From: Opitutales bacterium UBA2995
GTDB lineage: Bacteria > Verrucomicrobiota > Verrucomicrobiia > Opitutales > UBA2995
DNA: 59,899 nucleotides
Assembly: GCA_002346535.1 (NCBI GenBank)
Contig: DDZZ01000056.1
Location: 1 to 59,899 of the forward strand
Direction of reading: 5' to 3'
Part shown: positions 1 through 10,000 of the stretch, in pieces
Layout: every line of letters starts with the position of its first letter
Numbering within the stretch: the first letter of the stretch is position 1
Translations under genes and position numbers: made by a program
Notes under the pieces: generated by a model
Seen by the model: only the letters and a program-made list of their open reading frames with translations
The model's database searches: none
What the model was told of the DNA's origin: nothing

Positions 1-316
1 GGGTTAAAGAAGATCGTGGCCGATTAAATGCTCAGCATCTGTGTGCTGGAGGCAGTGAACGCAAAAAAGTGGTCCCACATTTTGGCGCCCCGATAATATA
101 CAAATTGGGCCAATCGCTATCACTCAGGATCGCGGATCGTGTTCGAGCAGAGTTTTCTGAAACGTCTAACATGTTAGCACAAAACAAGTTTCCTTAGAAC
201 TAAACTAAGTTTCCCTCTAAATGGCCTAATAAATTCAAATCCAAACCCTACTGACATTTACAGATTTTTTATGGGAAAATAAGATAAACCGTTGATAGAC
301 GTTTAATTGAAAATCA

Positions 317-417
317 AAGCCACTAATGGACACAAATAGACACGAATATCCATATCGGGAAACTCTCGCTGAGCCGTCCATGAATTTTCGTAAGATCGCG
401 TTCATTAGTGTTAAATT
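317..417. repeat. Intergenic inverted element of the CACTAATGGACAC type
   Basis: The first 478 bases hold no convincing gene. Within them CCACTAATGGACAC (320-333) is answered by GCGTTCATTAGTGT (398-411). The second is an imperfect reverse complement of the first, 11 of 14 positions by eye. The sequence resembles the CACTAATGGACACTAAT-type intergenic repeats that I recall from Verrucomicrobia and Planctomycetes. Related inverted elements appear at 46.5 and 51.4 kb here. Function unknown; a decayed mobile or REP-like element is one possibility. Confidence 0.4.
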
Positions 418-478
418 ATTAATATTGGAAATTGCGTAGGGACACCAAAATTCTAATCTGAATGTCAGCTCAATAAAT

Positions 479-1795
479 ATGAAAAATATAGCTTATCAAT
501 TCTTTGTAAAATTACTCTTAAGTTTAAATATTCTGATCCTGACTTCTGAACTGTCCGCCTCAGATTGGCCACAATGGCGAGGTCCTGACCGAGATGGCTC
601 GTGGAATGAAACCGGTCTAATTTCGGAGTTCGATTCACCAACATTGAAAGCCCAATGGAGTACGCCTGTAGGGGCGGGTTATTCTGGTCCCACGGTGTCG
701 GATGGGCGAGTTTATTTGACGAGTCGAATTGAAGAATCGGATGAGGTGGAGCAAATCCACTGTGTCGATGAGAAAACGGGAAAAGAAATCTGGAAATATG
801 TCTATCCATGTGTATATATTGAGCTTGGATATCCACTCGGCCCGCGCGCGGCCGTAACGATTTCTGAAGGAAAAGCCTATGCTTTAGGAGCGATGGGTCA
901 TTTTCATTGCTTGGACGCTGCGACGGGTGATGTGATTTGGAAGCGGGATTTGGCTGTTGATTATAAAGTAGGGAAACTCATTTGGGGAATCGCGGCCTCG
1001 CCCTTGGTGGACAAACAAAATGTTTACTTAATCGTCGGCGGAGAGCCCGATGCAGCTGTTGTAGCCCTAAATAAGGACAATGGGAAAGAAGTATGGAGGT
1101 CGTTGGACGGAATGGGATCCTATTCTTCGCCTCGTTTCATTGAGCAAGCTGGCAAAAGGCTTTTGTTGGTTTGGTCTGGTGATTGGTTTGCAACCCTCGA
1201 ACCAAACACCGGTAAACCGGCCTGGAAACTTCCCTTTGAAAGGGCCAAGATGGTGATTAACGCATCCGATCCGGTTGTTGATAACGAAACTAATCGGATT
1301 TTCTTCAGTTCGTTTTACGACGGCTCCTATCTAATTCAATTGGATTCAAAATCTACCGATGCAGAAATGGTTTGGAGCCGACGCGGACGAAGCGAGATTC
1401 ATACGGACGCATTGCAAGGCATCATTACGACCGCATTTATTCGCGAAAACCACGTCTATGGCCTTGATAGCTATGGAGAGCTTCGATGCCTCGATATGGA
1501 TACTGGAGATCGCGTTTGGAGTGACCAGAGCTTATTGAATAAGGGCCGATGGGCGACGGCGTTCTTTGTTCAAAATGGAGACAAAACGTGGATCTTCACA
1601 GAATTGGGTGAGTTGGTGATCGCTCGTCTTTCACCCGACGGATTCGAAAGGATTTCGGCTACTCAGATCATCGAACCAACGACACATTTGCCTCGAAGAA
1701 ATACCAAAATTCTTTGGTCCCACCCCGCCTACGCAAATAAGCATATTTTTGCCAGAAACGATCGAGAGTTAATCTCCGTAAATTTATCGAATTGA
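479..1795 (+). CDS. Secreted PQQ-like beta-propeller protein
   Basis: A 438-residue protein with an N-terminal signal peptide: basic start, hydrophobic stretch at about 8-23, likely cleavage near the LSAS motif at 25-28. The mature protein opens with DWPQWRGPDRDG, the usual start of Verrucomicrobia and Planctomycetes proteins with PQQ-like / BamB-like propeller repeats. Repeats of the form D-x-x-T-G-x-x-x-W recur along the chain (VDEKTGKEIW, LDAATGDVIW, LNKDNGKEVW, LEPNTGKPAW, LDMDTGDRVW) and would form blades. It probably acts in the periplasm or outside the cell. Whether it is an enzyme or only a scaffold cannot be told. It stands alone with no operon partner, downstream of a repeat-rich gap. 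Confidence 0.85.
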   Translation: MKNIAYQFFVKLLLSLNILILTSELSASDWPQWRGPDRDGSWNETGLISEFDSPTLKAQWSTPVGAGYSGPTVSDGRVYLTSRIEESDEVEQIHCVDEKTGKEIWKYVYPCVYIELGYPLGPRAAVTISEGKAYALGAMGHFHCLDAATGDVIWKRDLAVDYKVGKLIWGIAASPLVDKQNVYLIVGGEPDAAVVALNKDNGKEVWRSLDGMGSYSSPRFIEQAGKRLLLVWSGDWFATLEPNTGKPAWKLPFERAKMVINASDPVVDNETNRIFFSSFYDGSYLIQLDSKSTDAEMVWSRRGRSEIHTDALQGIITTAFIRENHVYGLDSYGELRCLDMDTGDRVWSDQSLLNKGRWATAFFVQNGDKTWIFTELGELVIARLSPDGFERISATQIIEPTTHLPRRNTKILWSHPAYANKHIFARNDRELISVNLSN

Positions 1796-1812
1796 GGAGA
1801 AGTTTTGCAAAC

Positions 1813-1836
1813 TGTAGAAGCAAACTTAAGTTGCGA
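1813..1836 (+). repeat. REP-like element, family A (diverged copy)
   Basis: It begins TGTAGAAGC and ends GTTGCGA around a near-palindromic core (ACTTAAGT). It matches the head TGTAGGAG and tail GCGA shared with copies near 2.1, 3.57, 3.78, 3.83 and 39.8 kb. It is in inverted orientation to the copy at 2083-2106, in the same 322-base gap between the beta-propeller gene and lplA. Confidence 0.4.
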
Positions 1837-1855
1837 TTTGGGTAATAGCTAGAAT

Positions 1856-1868
1856 AGGCTTCCAGCCT
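1856..1868. repeat. Short palindrome AGGCT-TCC-AGCCT
   Basis: A perfect 5-bp stem with a 3-base loop inside GAATAGGCTTCCAGCCTGA. It lies between the beta-propeller gene and lplA. Similar AGGCTGGAAGCCTATTC motifs are familiar from verrucomicrobial intergenic DNA, as I recall. No U-run follows, so a terminator is not supported. Confidence 0.3.
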
Positions 1869-2082
1869 GAGTTGAATGCATTTTTGTTTAAATTTGGTGA
1901 GTGATGGACTGCCTGTTAATTTTGCTGGTTTAAGAATAGTTAACAGGGTTATGAGATACAGAATAATTTTTTCTTCCTGTTACCCTATCGTGTCTATCTC
2001 CAAATTTTGGAATCTCGCTAATGCATCTTACTCCGTACATACCATACTTACTTTACGTAATGATTCTGTTAGCCCTTATGCA

Positions 2083-2106
2083 TCGCGGCGAAAAGTCGCT
2101 CCTACA
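2083..2106 (-). repeat. REP-like element, family A
   Basis: On the minus strand it reads TGTAGGAGCGAC, then a short centre, then CGCCGCGA. This is the clearest example of the family: invariant TGTAGGAG head, GCGA tail, and a hairpin-forming GCGAC/TCGC core. The format closely resembles the REP elements of gamma-proteobacteria that are mobilised by REP-associated tyrosine transposases. It ends about 12 bases before the lplA start codon, so it may lie within the lplA leader. Confidence 0.5.
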
Positions 2107-2117
2107 GCAGCTATCGA

Positions 2118-3047
2118 ATGGATGTATTTGTAAGTCCGGAAACCGATCCGGCGGTAAATCTGGGATTGGAGGGCTTTTTTTTGGAGCACTACGAAGGAGA
2201 GGGGTGCCTCCTTTATCGCAATACCCCTTCTATCATTATTGGGAAAAACCAGAATCCTTACCGCGAACTGAATATTCCTGTTTGTAAGGAAAAAGGGCTG
2301 CCATTTTTCCGAAGATTAAGTGGTGGTGGAGCTGTTTATCACGATTTGGGAAATCTCAATACCGCTTTTTTTGGTGTAAGAAAAAGTGTTGGGGAAAATT
2401 TATACGAGCGATGGAAGGAACCGATGATCCAGTTTTTGAGTTACGGTGGCTGGAAGGCGATCTGCGATGGGCGTAACGGCCTGGAGCTCGATGGTTGTAA
2501 GATTTCGGGGTCTGCTCAGGCCTTGAAGCGAGACAGGTATTTGCATCATGCCACATTACTGTATTCGGCGGATTTATCGGTTTTAAAACTATGCCTTAAT
2601 CCTGGATCAGTATTAGTGGAAGGGCAGGCAATTCATTCTGTTCGAAGTGATGTGACCAACTTGTCTGTTGATGAAAACTTGAAACTCTCGATGGAGTCTT
2701 TCCAGAATAGCTGGCTGCAATTTCTCGTGCTATGGGGAGAATTCGGGAAACAGCAAACCATTCCCGAAGAAGGATGGATAACAGTCAAAAAACTGGCCGA
2801 AACTAAATTTAATCAACGCAGTTGGAATGTGGATCGAACCCCGCCTTTCAAATTGAAAGCGTCAATTAACGATCGCCCGCTAAAACTTGGAATTAAGAAG
2901 GGACTCATTTCAGCCGTTGAAGGAGATGGGATTGTGGAAAAAGGCTTAAATTTCAAAAACTGGATCGGCGAACCACTGACCAAAGAAACGATTCAGAAAA
3001 TCAACACTCATGGAATACTCAATCACTTGGAGGATCTTATTCTTTAA
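2118..3047 (+). CDS. lplA: Lipoate-protein ligase A family protein
   Basis: A 309-residue cytoplasmic enzyme expected to attach lipoate (via lipoyl-AMP) to E2/GcvH lipoyl domains. The biotin/lipoate ligase fold signature is clear: RRLSGGGAVYHDLGNLN at about residues 65-81, and a second motif DGCKISGSAQ with the conserved lysine at 128. The C-terminal third (about 235-309) fits the LplA accessory domain. The ATG at 2118 is followed directly by the ligase fold. The next gene (S4 protein) starts 16 bases after the stop, so the two may be co-transcribed. Octanoyl-transferase activity cannot be excluded by eye, but the accessory domain favours a true ligase. Confidence 0.88.
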   Translation: MDVFVSPETDPAVNLGLEGFFLEHYEGEGCLLYRNTPSIIIGKNQNPYRELNIPVCKEKGLPFFRRLSGGGAVYHDLGNLNTAFFGVRKSVGENLYERWKEPMIQFLSYGGWKAICDGRNGLELDGCKISGSAQALKRDRYLHHATLLYSADLSVLKLCLNPGSVLVEGQAIHSVRSDVTNLSVDENLKLSMESFQNSWLQFLVLWGEFGKQQTIPEEGWITVKKLAETKFNQRSWNVDRTPPFKLKASINDRPLKLGIKKGLISAVEGDGIVEKGLNFKNWIGEPLTKETIQKINTHGILNHLEDLIL

Positions 3048-3063
3048 AATGGCTGGAGATTCC

Positions 3064-3444
3064 ATGCGTATCGATAAGTGGCTTTGGTGTATTCGAGCAT
3101 TCAGAACCCGTTCAAAAGCATCCGCAGCCTGCAGAGCCAATCATTTGCAAGTGAACGGGCAAAGGATCAAGCCAGCTTCCATGGTTCGAGTGGGTGACGC
3201 TGTGTCGATTGATTACCCTCGCTACCAACGAACGTTGAGAGTGATTGCTCTTTTACCCCGTAGGGTGGCTGCTCCGATTGCGATTAAACATTACGAAGAT
3301 CTGACTCCAGAAATTGAATGCGACAAGCTCAAGAAGCACACTGTTGCTCAGTCGGTGGTAGAACGGGAGCGCGGTCGGGGTCGGCCAACAAAACGCGAGC
3401 GTCGCGAACTGGAGAAGTGGTTGCAGGATTTCAGTGAAGGTTAA
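3064..3444 (+). CDS. S4-domain RNA-binding protein, Hsp15-like
   Basis: A protein of about 126 residues with an S4 RNA-binding domain at the N-terminus (MRIDKWLWCIRAFRTRSKA, then VNGQRIKPASMVRVGD at about 30-46) and a basic tail rich in Arg/Glu. This is the Hsp15 (HslR) layout; that protein binds free 50S subunits carrying stalled nascent chains. I chose the ATG at 3064 because GGAG at 3055-3058 sits at good spacing and the S4 domain begins there. Upstream ATGs at 3010 and 3049 are possible but add residues outside the domain. It follows lplA closely. Family assignment is good; the exact role is inferred. Confidence 0.8.
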   Translation: MRIDKWLWCIRAFRTRSKASAACRANHLQVNGQRIKPASMVRVGDAVSIDYPRYQRTLRVIALLPRRVAAPIAIKHYEDLTPEIECDKLKKHTVAQSVVERERGRGRPTKRERRELEKWLQDFSEG

Positions 3445-3562
3445 GTATGGGAGGGTCAGCGGTTCATGGGCCGGTTGTAGATCCGGGATTATCCGGTGAT
3501 TTTGATTATTAACGAACTTTCGGACCGTGGCATTCTATCCTCTGCCGTATGCTTCGGAGGAT

Positions 3563-3582
3563 TAAAGAAAGCCGCTCCTACA
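3563..3582 (-). repeat. REP-like element, family A (partial)
   Basis: The minus strand reads TGTAGGAGCGGCTTTCTTTA. The head matches the family; the GCGA tail is absent. It lies in the 405-base gap between the S4 gene and typA, which holds no credible gene. Confidence 0.35.
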
Positions 3583-3777
3583 AGCAAAACTGTGAATCTG
3601 TGTTCGATGACTCTGTCTCATTCTTTTCTTAAAACAAAATCATTAGTTCAGAATCAAAAAATCGTTTATTCTAACAATTATAAGATTTTAGTTTCTTTTT
3701 GTTAAAAACCTTATTGTTTAAATTGAACAGAAGGGAACAGATAGAACGAAGGGTGTGGTATAGGTTTTGACCCAAAT

Positions 3778-3854
3778 TGTAGGAGGAAATTTACGCTGCG
3801 AAAGGTTTATGTAATCAATCACATAATGATCGCGAGGCCTAAAGCTCTCCTACA
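3778..3854. repeat. Inverted pair of REP-like elements (family A) abutting typA
   Basis: The plus-strand copy at 3778-3801 (TGTAGGAGG...TTTACGCTGCGA) faces a minus-strand copy at 3830-3854 (TGTAGGAGAGC...GGCCTCGCGA) across 28 bases. Such head-to-head pairs are typical of bacterial interspersed mosaic elements. The second copy overlaps the end of typA: its TAG at 3850-3852 is the typA stop codon. Either the repeat inserted there and supplied the stop, or the gene end drifted into it. Confidence 0.5.
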
Positions 3855-5667
3855 GCGCCGCACGTCGTTTTTCTTCCTTGCGTCGTTGGTTGGCGTCAAG
3901 AATGCGTTTCCTGAGCCGCAAATGTTTCGGTGTAGCTTCGACCAGTTCGTCTGCCTCGATATATTCGATAGCACGTTCCAGGCTAAATTGGATGTGAGGA
4001 GTGAGTTGTATAGATTTATCGCTTCCCGAGGCCCGCATATTATCTAGTTGTTTCTCTTTGGTTGGATTGACCGGCAGGTTGTGATTACGGGGATTCTCGC
4101 CAACAATTTGACCTGGATACACTTCTTCACCTGGCTTGATAAAAAGTTTACCCCTCAATTGCAGCGCATCCAAGGCATAGGTGGCGGCTTTTCCATGATC
4201 CATGGAAACAAGGGTTCCTGACTGGCGGGTCACAATTTCCCCTGTTACAGGCCGGTATTCGTGAAACAAGTGGCTCATTAATCCACTGCCACTTGTTAAA
4301 TTGATCAATTCGCTTTCAAATCCAATCAAGCCACGTGTAGGTATATCGGCCTCCACGGTTACACCGGAGTGATGGTGCTCCAGATTGCTTATCGATGCTT
4401 TGCGGTTGCTGAGGGATTCCATGACACCCCCCAACAGGTCCGAGGGCACTTCTACCCAAACTTTTTCAAAGGGTTCGTTTAAGGTTCCATCGATGGTTTT
4501 GTTGAGCACATGAGGTCGTGACACGAGAACTTCGAATCCTTCTCTACGCATTGTTTCCACGAGCACGGCTATTTGCATGGCTCCGCGGGCATTCACTTTG
4601 AATGTAGTCGCCCGGTCGGTTTCCTCAATGTTGATGGAAATATTGGACTGTGCTTCGCGGTAGAGTCGTTCACGAATTTGGCGAGAGGTCACTTTTTTCC
4701 CATCCCTGCCAGCCAATGGACCATCGTTCACAGAAAACTCCATTTGAATGGTGGCCGGATCGATTTGCACAAAAGGAAGCCGTTTTGCCTCCTCATTAAT
4801 AGCCAGGGTATCCCCGATATCAATTTCCTCAAATCCAGCTAAACCAATAATGTCTCCAGCGATTCCTTCATCCGAATCGGCTGTTTTCAGCCCACTGTAA
4901 GTAAATATCTTGGTTATTTTTATCGGCTTTGCGACACCGTTCTTGCGAAGCGCAAATATCTTTTCTCCCTGTTTAATAGAGCCACTCAAAATCTTGCCAA
5001 TCGCCACCCGTCCCACGAAGTCGTTCCAATCAATATTACTGACTAACATGCGAAAACCGGCTTCTTCGATTTCAGGTGATGGAATATTCTCAACGATGGT
5101 TTCGAAGAGTGCATCCATATTTTCTCGGCTACCTTTGAGATCGCGATCTGTCCATCCATCCCGAGCACTTCCATAGAGAAAGGGGGCATTAAATTGCTCT
5201 TCGCTGGCCTCTAGGTCCAAAAACAGCTCCAATATTTTGTCGTGAACGAGTTCAGGTTGGGCATGTTCCCGGTCGACTTTATTTACGACGACCACAGGAT
5301 TAAGCCAATGCGATAAGGCCTTTTTTAGGACCCATCTTGTTTGAGCCTGAGGTCCTTCCGTTGCATCGACCAGAAGCAGGACTCCGTCGACCATTTTCAT
5401 GACACGCTCAACTTCTGCCCCGAAATCGGCATGGCCAGGGGTATCCACGATGTTGATGGTGTAACCTTTCCATTGGAATGATGTGTTTTTGGCTTTGATG
5501 GTTATGCCTTTTTCCCGCTCCAGATCCATGGAATCCATAACCCGCTCCTGAACGACTTGATTTTCACGAAACACACCACTCTGGCGCAGTAATTGATCGA
5601 CCAAGGTGGTCTTACCATGATCCACGTGCGCAATGATCGCGATGTTCCTTATTTTGTCGGTCTGCAT
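3850..5667 (-). CDS. typA: Translational GTPase TypA/BipA
   Basis: About 605 residues. An EF-G-like GTPase that binds 70S ribosomes and assists 50S assembly and stress or cold adaptation. G1 is AHVDHGKT (13-20), G2/switch regions include REKGITIKAKNTSF, G3 is DTPGHADFG and G4 is NKVD. Domains II, III and V follow, and the TypA-specific C-terminus is present. I prefer the ATG at 5667 (MQTDKIRNIAIIAHVDHG), the usual family start; an in-frame TTG 24 bases upstream would add eight residues. No good Shine-Dalgarno is seen at either. It stands alone on the minus strand; its stop codon lies inside a REP-like repeat. A paralogous GTPase, lepA, lies at 40 kb. Confidence 0.95.
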   Translation of the reverse strand: MQTDKIRNIAIIAHVDHGKTTLVDQLLRQSGVFRENQVVQERVMDSMDLEREKGITIKAKNTSFQWKGYTINIVDTPGHADFGAEVERVMKMVDGVLLLVDATEGPQAQTRWVLKKALSHWLNPVVVVNKVDREHAQPELVHDKILELFLDLEASEEQFNAPFLYGSARDGWTDRDLKGSRENMDALFETIVENIPSPEIEEAGFRMLVSNIDWNDFVGRVAIGKILSGSIKQGEKIFALRKNGVAKPIKITKIFTYSGLKTADSDEGIAGDIIGLAGFEEIDIGDTLAINEEAKRLPFVQIDPATIQMEFSVNDGPLAGRDGKKVTSRQIRERLYREAQSNISINIEETDRATTFKVNARGAMQIAVLVETMRREGFEVLVSRPHVLNKTIDGTLNEPFEKVWVEVPSDLLGGVMESLSNRKASISNLEHHHSGVTVEADIPTRGLIGFESELINLTSGSGLMSHLFHEYRPVTGEIVTRQSGTLVSMDHGKAATYALDALQLRGKLFIKPGEEVYPGQIVGENPRNHNLPVNPTKEKQLDNMRASGSDKSIQLTPHIQFSLERAIEYIEADELVEATPKHLRLRKRILDANQRRKEEKRRAAL

Positions 5668-5874
5668 GCTTTGGCGAAGAAAGCCGGACAAACTGACAGG
5701 GGTTTAAATCTTTTCGAGTAAAAAATAGGACTTACAATTTATAAAATTTCTTGCAGGCAATGACTGCCACAGTCAGAACGATACACAAGATGTCCTGTCA
5801 CATCCGAAAACGGTGATTCGGTCTTTTTGCTGAATTGATTGCCGAATTCCTGAACCCTTCAAATCCCTGAAATC

Positions 5875-6993
5875 GTGGAGACTATTCTAAAGAAATCTTT
5901 TTTCACCCTTTTGTTTCTGGTGATTGTACTTGGACCGATTGCCGGGATTAAAACCCTGCAGATTCAAGTATTAATGGCTTCTGATGGCGGGTACCAACCT
6001 TCAGAAACAGTAAGCAGCGCGACAGCAACCGAACAGTCCTGGAAGCAAACCTTAGAGGTGGTAGGTTCCCTAATGGCCGTACAGGGAGTTCTAGTGAGTT
6101 CCGAATTGTCCGGAAAGATTGAGCAAATACATTTCAAGTCGGGTCAATCCGTGAAAATTGGGCAACTCTTGTTGGAATTGGACGCCTCTACCGAAAAGGC
6201 AAAATTGGCTGCCACTCAAGCGGATGCGCGACTAGCTGAGATCAATCTGAGAAGGGCCAAGAAACTCCGTGAAACAAATACTGTTGCCGAAGCGGAGCTG
6301 GATACGGCTGAGGCCAATTTTTTGGCTGCTGACGCTCAAGTGGAAAATTTGAAAACTGTTATTGCAAAGAAACAAATCACCGCCCCTTTTTCAGGGCAAT
6401 TGGGGATTCGGAAGGTTAACCTTGGACAGTATATTAACAGTGGTGATACGGTAGTATCTCTTCAGTCTCTGGATCCAATTTTTGTGGATTTTTCCTTTCC
6501 TCAAAATTGGATTTCGCACGCAAAGCTGGAAATGCCTTTGGAGGTAAAAATTGACGCCTATCCTGAAGAAATCTTCGGTGGGCATCTCACAGCGGTAACC
6601 CCCGAAGTCGAAGTTACTACTAGAACATTGAATTTGCGAGGTACGCTGGATAATCCAGAGGGAAAGTTGCTTCCAGGAATGTTCGTTCAAGTGGCCTTGA
6701 TGTTACCTGAAAAAAAACCTCAGTTAATAATTCCTTCTACGGCTATCTTATATGCTTCTTACGGTGATTCCGTATTTATCATCAACGAGAAGGATGGAAA
6801 GCAAGTTGCGGAACAGAAATTCGTTAGACTGGGTGAATCAAGAGGCGATTTTGTATCCATTATTGAAGGGCTTGAGGTTGGGCAAACCGTGGTTGCAACG
6901 GGTGCATTCAAATTGCAAAATGGAACGTCCGTCATGATCAACAACAGCCTATCAATCACTCCGGAACTGGATCCCGACCCGGAAGACTCTTAG
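5875..6993 (+). CDS. RND efflux periplasmic adaptor (membrane fusion protein)
   Basis: 372 residues, starting at GTG 5875. A hydrophobic N-terminal segment (about 9-26) acts as signal or anchor. A biotinyl/lipoyl-like half (GKIEQIHFKSGQSVKIGQLLLELD at about 80-103; no single run is quoted beyond this), an alpha-hairpin (about 105-160), the second lipoyl half (ITAPFSGQLGIRKVNLGQYI) and a beta-barrel domain follow, ending in an acidic tail. This is the HlyD/MexA-type adaptor that links the inner-membrane pump to the outer-membrane channel. The pump gene starts 32 bases later and the TolC gene overlaps the pump gene, so the three form one operon. Substrate unknown. Confidence 0.9.
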   Translation: METILKKSFFTLLFLVIVLGPIAGIKTLQIQVLMASDGGYQPSETVSSATATEQSWKQTLEVVGSLMAVQGVLVSSELSGKIEQIHFKSGQSVKIGQLLLELDASTEKAKLAATQADARLAEINLRRAKKLRETNTVAEAELDTAEANFLAADAQVENLKTVIAKKQITAPFSGQLGIRKVNLGQYINSGDTVVSLQSLDPIFVDFSFPQNWISHAKLEMPLEVKIDAYPEEIFGGHLTAVTPEVEVTTRTLNLRGTLDNPEGKLLPGMFVQVALMLPEKKPQLIIPSTAILYASYGDSVFIINEKDGKQVAEQKFVRLGESRGDFVSIIEGLEVGQTVVATGAFKLQNGTSVMINNSLSITPELDPDPEDS

Positions 6994-7025
6994 CCTGGAA
7001 GTCTCTTCTGCGAATCGATTGACCC

Positions 7026-10000
7026 ATGAAACCCTGGACTGAAACATTCATTAGGTATCCTGTATTAGCTATAGTGGTGAACCTGGTGATAATAATCGCA
7101 GGATTCCAGGCGATCAAAACCCTCAATGTCCGACAGTTTCCCAAAAATGAAGACACGACTATTACTGTAACCACCATTTATGTGGGAGCTGATGCGGAAC
7201 TGGTCAGGGGATTTATTACAACTCCACTCGAACAAGCGATTGCGGAAGCAGATGGCATCGACTATATCCAATCTACCAGCTCACAAGGAATTTCAATAAT
7301 CACAGCTCGCTTAAAGCTAAATTATGATGGCAACAAAGCTCTAACAGAGGTAAGTACTAAAATTGACCGAATACGCAACGATCTACCTTCCTCAGCCGAG
7401 ATACCCATTGTTAGTTTGGGTCTGGGTATGCAAGAAGTTGCATCTGCCTACCTGACCTTTGATTCGGACATCCTCACCGATAATGAGGTGACCGATTACC
7501 TTTTAAGAGTTATTCAGCCTCGACTATCGGCCATTGAAGGAATTGAAAGAGCCGCTATTGAGGGAGCCGGATCATTTGCTGCGAGAATTTGGTTGAAACC
7601 GGACAGAATGGCCGCCTATAACATCAGTCCAAGTGAAGTGCGGCAGGCAATCGCTGCCAACAACTTTCTATCGGCCCCAGGTGCTACCAAAGGATCCCTG
7701 ATATCGGTGGAGTTGACTTCAAATACCGATCTTCGATCGATCGAAGAATTCAAGCGCCTTGTAATCAAACAGGATGGTAATGCTATAGTGCGCTTGGAGA
7801 ATATCGCAGATATTGTGCTCGGTTCAGATGTTTACGATGTCGATGTAAAACAATCAGGTAGAACTGCGACTTTCATCGCGATCTATTTGCTTCCAAATGC
7901 AAATGCTCTCGACGTACTAAATGCCGTTTCCACAGAGATGGATGCACTTCAGGACGACCTTCCCGTCGGCATGGTAGGCTTTATCGATTATGATTCAACT
8001 GAGTACATTCGCCGAGCCATTGAAGAAGTGATCACCACCCTGGTTGAAACGCTCATAATTGTAGTACTGGTTATCTTTCTTTTTTTGGGATCCGCTCGGT
8101 CCGTTCTCGTTCCTGTCGTTGCAATACCGGTTTCACTCATTGGAGCGATATTTCTGATGCAGGTTTTTGGTTTCACCATCAACTTGCTCACCCTGTTGGC
8201 CATTGTTTTGTCCGTGGGTCTGGTTGTAGATGATGCCATTGTAGTTGTTGAAAACGTTGATCGCAATTTACAGAAAGGAAAATCACCCCTGGATGCAGCG
8301 ATCATTGGAGTACGTGAATTGGTCGGCCCAATAGTTGCGATGACGATCACATTGGCTGCCGTGTATGCGCCGATCGGATTTCAGGGTGGATTAACAGGTT
8401 CCCTCTTCCGTGAGTTTGCCTTCACCTTGACAGGAGCTGTCCTGATTTCAGGAGTTGTGGCACTGACCTTGTCGCCGGTAATGTCCGCAGGACTTCTAAA
8501 ACCCGGTGATCAGGAAACATGGTTGAAACGGTTTGTGGACAAACGGTTTGATGAAGTCAGGAGACTCTACAACCACATTTTGGAAGCAACCCTTTCTTCA
8601 AGACCGTTCGTATATTTTGTTTGGATTGTCCTTTCACTCTTTACTTTACCCATGTTTACGCAGGTATCCAAGGAGTTGGCGCCTACTGAGGATCAAGGCT
8701 TTATCATGGGAATCATGGAAACTCCTTCGAACGCGACAGTCGAACAAATGAGTGTATACGCTGACGAGGTAAATCGTCTTTGGTTTACCATTCCTGAAAC
8801 TTCATTCTCTTTTCAGCTTACAAGACCAACCATGGCGTTTGGTGGAATGAAAACCACAGACTGGGACGAAAGGGATAGAACTGTTTTTGAAATCGTTTCG
8901 GATGTTCAACAGAAAACCAGTACAATTCCGGGGGCTCGGGTTATGACTTTATTGCCGCCTTCTTTACCGGCAGGCAGCATTTTTCCAGTTGAAGTAGTTC
9001 TGGCTTCGACAGCAGAAACTGAGCAAATCCTTAGCTTCGCTGAAGAGCTCAAAGAAAGAGCGTTGGCGAGCAACAAATTTCCTTTTTTGTCGATCGATGT
9101 AAAAGTGGACCTTCCACAGGCAGAAATCCAAATTGATCGCGATAAAGTGGCGGCGATGGGCTTGGATCTGGCCGATATTGGCAAAGATTTATCCGCTATG
9201 TTTGGTGGCAACTACGTCAATCGATTCAACATTGACGGAAGAAGCTACAAAGTGATTCCCCAAATCAAGCGAAAGGAACGGTTGAATCCGGATCAATTGA
9301 CGTCGATTTATGTAACCGGTCCAAACGACGCTTTGATTCCATTGAGTTCCATAGCAACGATTAAAAATAAAACGGTACCCAGGTCATTGAATCGGTTTCA
9401 GCAAATGAACGCGGTTAAGCTGACTGGGGCAACTTTTGGATCGATCGGTGAAGGATTGGATCTAATTGAAGAAGAGGCTGCAAAAATTCTGCCTCAAGGA
9501 TATGTAGTCGATTACACGGGAGAGTCTCGGCAGTACAAAACTGAGGGTGATAAATTCTCCGGGGCTTTCGGTCTGGCAATTATTTTAATTTTTCTGGTAC
9601 TGGCAGCCCAATTTAATAGTTTCAGGGATCCTTTGATCATTTTATTGGGTTCAGTCCCTTTGGCTATGTTTGGAGCCATGATCTTTATGGGGTTGAAGTT
9701 TCCTGTTCCGGGAATGACGTTTTGGACGGATCCATGGACTACCACTTTCAATATCTATTCACAGGTGGGATTAATAACGCTAATCGGTATTGTATCCAAG
9801 AATGGAATACTAATAGTCCAGTTTGCCAACGAACTACAAAGGGAAGGCTTGGACAAACTTGCGGCGGTCAAAGAAGCAGCGCTCACGCGCCTAAGGCCGG
9901 TACTAATGACTAGCACTGCGACCGTATTTGGGCATTTTCCACTTATCCTTGTCACAGGAGCAGGCGCAGAGGCCCGCAACAGTATCGGACTCGTGCTGGT

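Noticed and set aside
3496..3705. A small protein gene between the S4 gene and typA
   Set aside because: It overlaps a REP-like repeat, has no ribosome site and no protein-like composition.
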